This document shows, in pieces, positions 52,786 to 61,700 of a DNA stretch of 64,000 nucleotides (position 1 is its first letter; every line of letters starts with the position of its first letter). Location: positions 27,370,098 through 27,434,097 of the forward strand of contig JASEVX010000001.1 in the NCBI GenBank assembly GCA_031761405.1, written 5' to 3'. This DNA comes from Serripes groenlandicus (lineage: Eukaryota; Mollusca; Bivalvia; Cardiida; Cardiidae). The translations under genes and the position numbers were made by a program. The notes under the pieces are model-generated. The model saw only the letters and a list, made by a program, of their open reading frames with translations. It was not told the DNA's origin and made no database searches.

Positions 52786-53029
52786 CGTATACATCTAGGA
52801 CTACCTTACATGTGTGGATGATCGCCTGAGTCATTTTGATTGGCGCATATTTAAAAATGAAAAGAAAAAATTCTTTAAAGTTCGCCCTGAATATAAATTC
52901 TCAGACATCACGTCAGATGATTGCGTACATAAAGAAAAAGCAGCACTAATCTACTCCTCAATGTATAAAGACGTTTGCTATCAATGGAGTTCAAAAATAC
53001 TGTCTATACATATGGGTGATATCATTTAA
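52786..53029 (+). CDS. Possible terminal exon, unrecognised protein
   Basis: After a weak acceptor (CGTATACATCTAG) the frame reads DYLTCVDDRLSHFDWRIFKN and on through KVRPEYKFSDITSDDC to WSSKILSIHMGDII and TAA at 53027-53029. Composition is protein-like, and the duplicated copy at 47222 keeps much of it. No family is recognised, and no partner exons were found upstream of the array. It may equally be a fragment of an unknown element. Confidence 0.3.
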
Positions 53030-54076
53030 GGATCAATCCTTATATTTACATTTTCCCCTTTTCATTACTTTATTTTTTTGTACAGAAAATCAACAGTGTG
53101 GCAATACCACGTGACCTGTGATGTCATACAGGCTACAAATCCAAGAAAAAGTTGTCAACATTTTCTTCGCCTGAGACTTAAAAACAGCCGTAAGTATTTC
53201 ATCTCTTCTCCGATTTGTATGGCATATACGCCATGCTAAGTGGAAAAATATAAGCTTTCCGAGAAGTACAGGTTCGCCATCCCCAGTCGAGCATTTTTGT
53301 CAAACACCCAGGAAAACCTTGAAATTAGTTGGCATTTCAGTGGACTTCAGTTCCAAGCAGTTACGTTTTTCCTCCATTATCTTGCGTTTGCATGATTTAA
53401 AGCCAGGTTAACATCAACCGGGAACAACTGAGACTACATCGAATTATATTAGAGACATAGCGTCAAATTTTAATGGATAGTTTACCTTTTCATCCATTTT
53501 GAAACAAATGGCATCAGTTACAAGCAGAAATGTAACGGCTACTAATCCAAGCTGTTTTGTAGAATAGGTTACAATGACAAACACTGTCTTCTGTTTTGAA
53601 GGAAATAAATTATTTCTGCCGTAGATTTAACCTGTACTTACGCTGGCCTGTTTGAAGTATGTCTGTATAACAGTATTGAGTGTTTTGAAAGGCATCTTAC
53701 TGAGTCAATCTAGCTATCGTTATTATTTTTACTACACCAGCTTAATCTGTATTATTTTGTAAATATAATAAATACATTAATTGAATCAAATGATCGTCAC
53801 TAATACAATAGTTTCGTGCATGCTTGCACGTTGTATATTGCTATTCATTTGACAAGTTTAGGCGTTAATCCCTGATTTTTTAAGTATTCATGAATATTTT
53901 CCCCCGAGCTTTGAACAGTGAAGCGACGAGGATCAAGTGATGGTCTCTGTCGTCCATGCATTTTTAACTTAATTTGATCTGTTTATATTAAATTGCGGTA
54001 TTTGTTTAATAACGATTAAATTTCAACAAAACTGATTAACAATGCTTTTTTAATAAAATTAAGCAACGATGTATAA

Positions 54077-54366
54077 TTATACCCGCTTCGAAGAAGAGGG
54101 GGTATATAGGAGTCACTGTGTCGGGCTGTCTGTCTGTCGGTCGGTCGGAACCATATTTTGTCCGGCCTATTTCTTACAAACCACGGGGTGGAATTCAATA
54201 AAATTTTACATGAAGCTTCTATACCAAAAGGTGATGTGCATATCCTAAAGAGGTTACAATTGCATGTTATTCTACAGAGTAATGGCCCTTTTACTTATTA
54301 AGTTATGGTGTAGGTCAAGATGCTGTTTAGGGGGTATTTATCATCTTCAGTGATAGTTCTAGTTAT
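54077..54366 (+). mobile_element. Tandem-core element family D copy 4 (single core unit)
   Basis: TTATACCCGCTTCGAAGAAG, (GTCT)n(GGTC)n, one core unit resembling the 142-bp unit at 41299, 3' end CTTCAGTGATAGTTCTAGT. Lies in the loop of the long-TIR element. Confidence 0.85.
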
Positions 54367-54657
54367 AAAAGAAGTAACGTTGTCATAATGCTATTGTACC
54401 GAAATGTTCCATGTTATCTTATATTTTTGTTTAAACAAGTTAACTTGTTAATTACGTATTCAAGCAATACAAAAATCCCCTACCGAACGAGGACAGCACA
54501 TTGTATATTGTATGTGCATTTTGGTACAAAAAAAGCAATGCACTGCATACATCTTTTGATACAGTCCTAACAAACATTTCTCATTTCGACCTTTGACCAG
54601 TAAATGTGACCTTGACCTTTAAGGTACATGCCTGTATCTTGTGCATCACATGTCACC

Positions 54658-55490
54658 TCATGAAATATCTACTGGCGTCCCTCAAGGCTCTGTTTTAGGG
54701 CCGTTACTGTTTATAATTTACATAAATGATCTTCCGTGATTCAATTATTGATATGTTTGCTGATGACACCACAATAACTGATGTGGGTAAATCAAAGCCA
54801 AATATAACTCAAACTCTTCAAAATGAAATTTGTCATATTGAAAACTGGTGTCAACAGAACTCAATGTTACCAAATGAACAAAAAACAAAAGCTATGTTCC
54901 TGTCTGCTTCATACCCAATAAATCATCAATCAGGTGAGATAAAAATACTATTACAAAATCATGAGTAATAACAAACGTACAAAGAAAAAAAAATCTTGGT
55001 GTACATATATCCCCTCAATTTAACTGGAAACATCATGTTCAGCACACGCTAAAGAAGTGTAATTCGTTACTATACCTACTTCTAAGAACTAAAAAGTTTC
55101 TTATTATACATTCAAGGAAACTTTTCTTTAATGCCTACATACTTCCTCACATTGACTATTGTTGCACAATATGGGGCTCCTGCAGTCAAAATCTGCTTGA
55201 TAAAATGTTAAAATTTCAAAAGTGTGCTGCACGTGTAATACTTGACAAGCCATTTGATGCACCATCAGAAGAACTTTTCAAACAATTATCCTGGATGAAA
55301 TTTCAAGCAAGAATAGACTATAAAAAAGCAATTATCATATACAAATCATTAAATGAACAATGTCCTGAATACCTCAGAGACAAATTCAAATACTCCCAAA
55401 TTAAAGGTCTAAGATCCTTTGATAACAAGCTGTTACAGATACCAAAACCAAAACTAGATTTTTTCAGAAAATCCCCCCTATACTAACCTG
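54658..55490 (+). pseudogene. Non-LTR retrotransposon reverse transcriptase relic
   Basis: Starts inside the RT domain with the conserved [14 protein letters not shown] and IIYINDLP block. A frameshift follows, then the catalytic FADDT block. After a second frameshift near 54960 come the NLGVHISPQFNW, AYILPHIDYC and QKCAARVILDKPFDAPSEEL blocks and the C-terminal CPEYLRDKF. Endonuclease and N-terminal RT are absent (5' truncation). Motifs fit the Jockey/CR1 group. Dead by at least two frameshifts. Confidence 0.8.
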
Positions 55491-56314
55491 TCCATCGAAA
55501 AAGGACATTAAAGTATTACATTAGTGACGATCATTTGATTCAATTAATGTATTTATTATCTTTACAAAACAATACAGATTAAGCTGGTGCAGTAAAAAAC
55601 AATAACGATAGCTAGATCGACTCAGTAAGATCCCTTTCAAAAGACTCAATACTGTTATACAGACATACCTCAAACAGGCCAGCGTAAGTATAGGTTAAAT
55701 CGACGGCAGAAATTTATTTCCTTCAAAACAGAAGTCATTGTAACATATTCTACAAAACAGCTTGGATTAGTACTTAGCCGTTACATTGCTGCTTGTAACT
55801 GATGCCATTTTCTTCAAACTGGAAGAAAAGCTAAACTATCCATTAAAAGTTGACGCTATGTCTCTCATATAATTCGATGTAGTCTCAGTTGTTCCCGGTT
55901 GATGTTAACCTGGCTTTAAATCATGCAAACGCAAGATAATGGAGGAAAAACTTGGAACTGAAGTCCACTGAAATGCCAACTAATTTCAAGGTTTTCCTGA
56001 GTGTTTGACAAAACTGCTCGACTGGGGATGGCGAACCTGTACTTCTCGGAAAGCTTATATTTTTCCGCTTAGCACTACATGGCGTATATGCCATACAAAT
56101 CGGAGAAGGGATGAAATACTTACGGCTGTTTTTAAGTCTCAGGCGAAGAAAATGTTGACAAATTTGTCTTGGATTTGTAGCCTGTATGACATCACAGGCC
56201 ACGTGGTATTGCCACACTGATCAAGTGCGAAACGTTTGTTTAAATGAATAGCTGATATGTGTAACGTCGTATATCATTAGTTAAATGACGTCGCGCTAAT
56301 CCAATCGGAGTGCA

Positions 56315-56557
56315 ATATTGAAATAAACAATGACGTCATAATCCCTAGCGGGTTATACAATATGAACGTCAAGTTTGATCTATACGAAGGACTAGGCAAA
56401 TGTAAATATGATGAATTCATGACGACACATTCATTAGAATAATATTTACATTCGCCTAGTTCTTTGTATAGATCAAACTTGACGTTCATTTTGCATAAAC
56501 CGGTCGACCTTTCATGACCTCTGTAAGGATAATGACGTCACTGTTTATTTCAATATA
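56315..56557. mobile_element. Palindromic MITE family I
   Basis: Ends ATATTGAAATAAACAATGAC and GTCACTGTTTATTTCAATAT pair. Inside, GAACGTCAAGTTTGATCTAT pairs with ATAGATCAAACTTGACGTTC, followed by mirrored CTAGGCAAATGTAAAT. It sits directly beyond the right edge of the segmental duplication. Only one copy in the window. Confidence 0.8.
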
Positions 56558-56681
56558 GTCAAGCTGCAACAGATGAAATTCATTCAATATAATCAATTAG
56601 TGCACACAATATTACTGATAAGAAATTGAAGAGTCTAACCTGAGCATTTAATATCGATATAGTCTGATCTTTATCTACACT

Positions 56682-56944
56682 TGAGCCGTTCCACGAGAAA
56701 ACCAACATTGTGGACTCTGCGTAAAGTATCGACCCGGATCAGCCTAAGCATGCCGCGCAGGCTAACCTAGACAGACACGTTTCGCCTCCTGTGGATTTTC
56801 TGATTCAGGAATCATTACTCTATACCTCTATCCCCCTTAGACGGAATATGTCAGCCCAGATTAGCCTGCGCAGATTGCGCAGACTGATCTGGATCCATAC
56901 ATTACGCAGAGTCCATAATGTTGATATTCTCATTGACCAGCTCA
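56682..56944. mobile_element. MITE family B copy 5
   Basis: TGAGCCGTTCCACGAGAAAA start; right end degraded (TTGATATTCTCATTGACCAG then CTCA). Confidence 0.8.
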
Positions 56945-57991
56945 CTTCGTGATAGTCATGGTATATCTTTTGTTACATAATAACTACAGGTAAAGAAATC
57001 TAGAAATAATTGTAAATCTATGCATGCATTGTTTATATTATGGGCCGGTCATTTGAATCTTGAAAACAACTAGACAACACTATGTTTATTCATAATGCTC
57101 ATTATGAGCGAATTATCCACGTTTCACATTTTTCCTTAGCATCTTGCGTCTATTAGGTCGGATCTCTAAGTACAAGTACACTAGTTGCTATCCATTTTAT
57201 ACATATATATTTCCATGACAACTACAGAAATAATTTGCATTTTGTGGGGGACAATATATTTAAATAAAATATTTGAATCTTGAATCTATATGTTTGACAA
57301 CAGAGCAAAGAGTGGGCATTTGTATGTACATGTAGTCTAAGAAAATCGTTTGTATATTGTAAATTGGTACTAATTAATAAGTTAATGACGAAGTCGCAAA
57401 TCTGTGTGTCTAATCACATATTGTTACAGTTTACAGTTCAATGCTATAAGGTACATGTAAACCTTCTACTTAAACAATAACAATTACAATCTATTTATAA
57501 CTTTTAAACAAATTTGCCTAATTTAAGTATTACTTTGCGCTAGGTAAATTTGGTTGAATTGGACCCTTCACATGTCAGTGTCAGATGCTTGAACATGCTT
57601 TAGAGTACTCTATCAAGTAAGCCAATAGAATCATTTCTATAATATCATTACATTACAATGTGAGAACTCTCCCTGTTTGGAAATTCCACATGCTCTGTCG
57701 TACGCAGCATGGTCTCGGTTGTTTATCCATCCAAAATGGTGCACATTGTCAATTGTGAACAGTGTATGTTCAGATCAGTCTGTCCGTTTGCTCAGTCTTA
57801 TTATAACGTGAAACACGTTGATAAATAGGCTTACTTATGGAAGTATAAACTGTTATATGCAAACCATGAATATTGATCAGAGTGGTGATAATGGGTAAAT
57901 CTGGATCTACGTTGATTAGAAAAGCCCACTTGTACGTTTCCGCATGGATCAGCTCAAATATAGGATTGTTTAATGTCCTTGATTACAACTA
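56945..57991. other. Unassigned, nothing recognised
   Basis: AT-rich. AATATTTGAATCTTGAATCT near 57268 could be the tail of a retrotransposed sequence, but no body is recognised. Confidence 0.4.
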
Positions 57992-58210
57992 CGAGCCGTT
58001 CCACGAGAAAACCAACTTTGTGAACCGGGAACGGTCTAAGCATGCCGCGCAGGCTAATACAGGACAGACACTTTTCGCCTCCTGTGGATCCTCTGTTTCA
58101 GGAATCATTACTCTTTATCCTGAGACGGAATGTGTCGGCCCGGATTAGCCTGATCTGGGTCGATACATTACGCATAGTCAATACTACTGGTTTTCTCGTG
58201 AAACGGCTCA
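57992..58210. mobile_element. MITE family B copy 6, internally shortened
   Basis: GAGCCGTTCCACGAGAAAAC start and GTTTTCTCGTGAAACGGCTC end pair well; one inner arm segment is missing. Confidence 0.8.
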
Positions 58211-58562
58211 TATTTATCTATTCACAATAAGAAACGTAACCCAATATCTAAATTACGGAACCCTTCCAAACAGAGACATATTAATGTATATGTCTCTATT
58301 CCAATTTGATATCGTCTTACTTTAGTAGTGTGGACTCTTGCATGTAGGAAGCTTTCAAAATAAGCAATACCTACTTTTGCCACACTGTTTTCAAAATGTG
58401 TTTTTCATTTTAGAGAGTTTCCTTATATTTTACTAAAAGGTTTTTAAGTTCTATACTGCATAGTTGTTTTACTTGTAAAAGAGGGTTAAAGGTTCGTAAG
58501 TATTTGTATATGTTGAAATACCCATTATACCCATTTCATATGCAAATGAAATACATATAAAC
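58211..58562. other. Upstream flank of the convertase gene with a MITE A relic
   Basis: 58345-58490 is a degenerate MITE A (TGCATGTAGGAAGC to AAAGAGGGTTAA). 72 bp remain to the ATG and must hold part of the 5' UTR. No promoter element could be assigned. A short ACATATTAATGTATATGT palindrome lies at 58276. Confidence 0.4.
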
Positions 58563-58751
58563 ATGAAAAAGAGTGGCTTTAAAATAAAAATAAAAGAATA
58601 CTTTTTTGTTCTGTGGGTTCTAATTTGGACTAATTCAGTACATACTTTTGTTACTTCCGAAGGTCGTAGATATCTTTTGATAACGTCGACGGAATTGACA
58701 GAAGACGAAAAGAGAGTGTATGCTGATAATGGCTTTGACGTGCTACATCAG
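58563..58751 (+). CDS. Convertase exon 1: signal peptide and start of prodomain
   Basis: 63 codons, MKKSGFKIKIKEYFFVLWVL then IWTNSVHTF; basic N terminus and hydrophobic core typical of a signal peptide. Ends NGFDVLHQ|GTAATT, aligning with the RKHGFLNLGQ turn of furin prodomains. Confidence 0.75.
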
Positions 58752-61700
58752 GTAATTTATAACAAACGTGTATGTTTCTGATTATTACATTTGTACTGTC
58801 AATAATGAATTCAATGAAATAAAATATAGAATTGATAAATGTCTACCGAATTAGACTAAATGATGGTAACTGTATGCGCTCTTCGTTGTGTGTAGCAATC
58901 GATCACTAGGCTTCTCATAAGAAGAAATCAGTGGTGCTCCAGGAAAAAAACCTTAAATCGTTCGCCTCATATAGACGCTTTCTGACGCCTCTGCAGCAGA
59001 CAGCTTTTTAAAAACATAGTGACAAAAGAAGAAATTGCTCAAATCGATACCTAGCCATTTTTGGACCTAGGGGATTATGAGCTAGGGGATTTTGAGGTAC
59101 ACTCCTTTATCATGTCATGTACATACTTTATTATGTTGTGTACATACTTTATTATGTCGTGTACATACTTTATTATGTCGTGTACATACTACATACTTTA
59201 TTATGTCGTGTACATACTTTATTATGTCGTGTACATATTTATTATGACGTGTATCAAGTTTATTACATTGTATTCTGTTTTGTTTTTGTTTTGTGGCGAT
59301 GTGATATGTACAATCTGTGTTATGGTGTGTACAAATTTGTTCTTTTTTTTATATGGTGTACACACTGTATTTCGTTGTGTAGGAAGTTTATTATGATGAT
59401 GCGGACAATGTAAACGGGTATACTTCTAAGATGTACCGTAAAATTCGGCATGCGCAACGTCTGTACAAAGTGTACACAGCATAACAAAGAGTGCGCTTAT
59501 CATAATAAAAAAGTCACAAAACCAAAAACAGAACCTACTTAATGAAATAAATTGTATGTGCCTTCATAAATGAAAAAGGAATCTACGTAACAGAATATAG
59601 AACGTACGTAACATAACAGAGAATGCACACAAGACAGCAAAACTCTCACAGAGAACATAACAGTGAGTGCACGTAGCATAATAGTCAAGCTATATTAAAT
59701 AATAAGAAATGCACAAAACAAAATAAATAATGCACAAAACAAAATAAATAATGCACATACCATATTAAAATATGTACTCATCGTAGTAAAGGATGTACAC
59801 AACATAATAAAGTATGTTACACGGCATAATAAAGCATGTCCACAACATAATAAAGGGTGCACACACTATAATAATAAGCGTCATTATAAGACAGAGTTGA
59901 TGCGTTTAAAAAATGACGTCACGACCAGCAGTACAGCTAGTTTTGTAAACACATTTCTTGACTTATGAATTAAAACTTATTACATTATCATAACATTGTT
60001 TCAAAAAATGCAATGAAGTAAACGTTGGTTATCTCATTGGTTCGGTCAAACTTTCGGATAAATAATTCACTTTTCGATTAATCATTGTGGAGCTGAAACA
60101 ATGCTGTAAAGACAACTCTTTGTGTTGACCATACCAGTCTAAATCATAAGTTTGCTTGATTATTACGATTCCAAACACCAAGTTATGTTGTTCCGCTGTA
60201 CATTTTATGAAAATAATTTCTAGATTCACTTAAGTACCTCGGGTACCAGACCGATGTCAGACGTCCTTTTTACAATATAACCGTGGTAACTAGACCTCAA
60301 CATAAGTCGACATTGTTTGTTCAATCTTGACATACTAATTTACTAAAGTATGCCGGGTACAAAACTATGACGGAGTTTCGCATTTCGACCAGCTCTCGCG
60401 GGAATCTAGCTTGGACCTCTCTTTATTTATAGATACCGCTAAAAAACGATAAAGGAATGTCCTACTATGCATTGAAGGAACCGCGTGACGGTTCCTCAAC
60501 AAATATTGGTGGTAGATCTGGTGCTCCAGAGACTACACGACTTAAACTGCTCCGTAAACAGCCGAACGTAAGTGTTTAGAGAATGTTTATAAATATATTT
60601 ATATAATATATAATCAATTTAAATACGCCTCACTAGTAATGCTACGTTTACACTAGGCCACGATGTCTACGATGTCCACGATTTAAAAAAATCGTAGTGC
60701 TCGACGATTTATTGCATCAGTTTTTCTTTATCTACGTTTTGCTACGCTTTCCTGCGCTCTCAGTACGTTTTGTTACGAAGCCAACACGACTCTGGTCAAG
60801 ATCTGTCACGATTTTCATCACGTTCTCTCAAGTTCTGTTACGATCGTCACGATATGCTATCACGTTCTGTGACGTTCCGTTAAGTTATGTTAAGATCTCT
60901 CACGATCACGAAGTTCTGTTTAGATCTCCTGCGATTTATGGCCACGATTTGACCAAAATCTCCACGCTTGCACCACGATTGGGTATAAAAAGGAAGCCTT
61001 CCTTCCTCATTTGGCTGGCATATTTTTAATCTATCAAAAACTATAGATGTTTTCTTGTTCAGTGTTGCAAACGTAATGAAGCGTGCAGAGCGTGGATACA
61101 CATCGTGGGAACCGTGCGGGAACTTATCAGAGCGTGTCGGAGCGTGTATGCCTATCGGGATGATCGTAGCAGAACGTGTCACAGCGTGGTGTAATTACTG
61201 TTGCTATTTAATGTATCTTGACGAATCGTAGTAGAGAGTGATAAAGCGTGACAGAAACGCGGTGACATCGTAGTGAACCTTGAAGGAATCGTGTTTCCAA
61301 GTTCATTACGATGGCGCATCAAGTTCTGTTACGCTCGGTTAAGGTCTGTTAAGGTCTACTACGCTCTACTACGCTCTACTACGATTCCCACGTTCTATCA
61401 CGCTCTCTCAAGATTTGGCGCCAAATCGGCATAATCGTGGCAAAGTTTTTAACAGCCCAAAATTTTGTCACGATTCTTACGATCATTACGATTCAACTAC
61501 GTTCCCTCACGATCACTACGATTTGACCCACGACCTCCCCACGCTCATCACGATTCTCTCAAATCGTGGAGATCGTTGACATCGTGGCCTAGTGTAAACG
61601 TAGCATTATACATGGACTTTATTTGATGATGCATTCTGCGAATAAGCAGCCGCATTGCATTTTCGAATTGTGAATATCAAGATCGACAAGCGCATCCGCT

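Larger units (their letters stand above)
53094..56219. mobile_element. Long-TIR element with 5-bp target duplication
   Basis: Arms 53094-53804 and about 55512-56219 are inverted repeats of roughly 0.7 kb, ending CAGTGTGGCAATACCACGTG and its complement. ATCAA flanks it on both sides (53089-53093, 56220-56224). Duplication copy 1 has a single ATCAA at this place (AAAATCAAGTGCG near 47527), the unoccupied site. The 1.7-kb loop carries a D element and a reverse transcriptase relic but no transposase that I can see. A 5-bp duplication fits Transib and a few other superfamilies; the terminal bases do not settle it. Confidence 0.85.
50250..56310. repeat. Segmental duplication, copy 2 (with 3.1-kb insertion)
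   Basis: Same order as copy 1: GGATCTCCAATACACGATAG (50250), MITE A (50730-50943), 34-bp array (51447-52735), coding-like block (52786-53029). It is interrupted at 53094-56219 and resumes with CAAGTGCGAAACGTTTG to CGTCGCGCTAATC. Confidence 0.85.

Noticed and set aside
59061..59413. Repetitive 98-111 codon frames (YILYYVV-type)
   Set aside because: Product of a 21-bp tandem repeat, open in more than one frame.
60697..61182. Two 100-110 codon frames on opposite strands
   Set aside because: Both lie in the ACGAT-word foldback element, where the simple word content suppresses stops.
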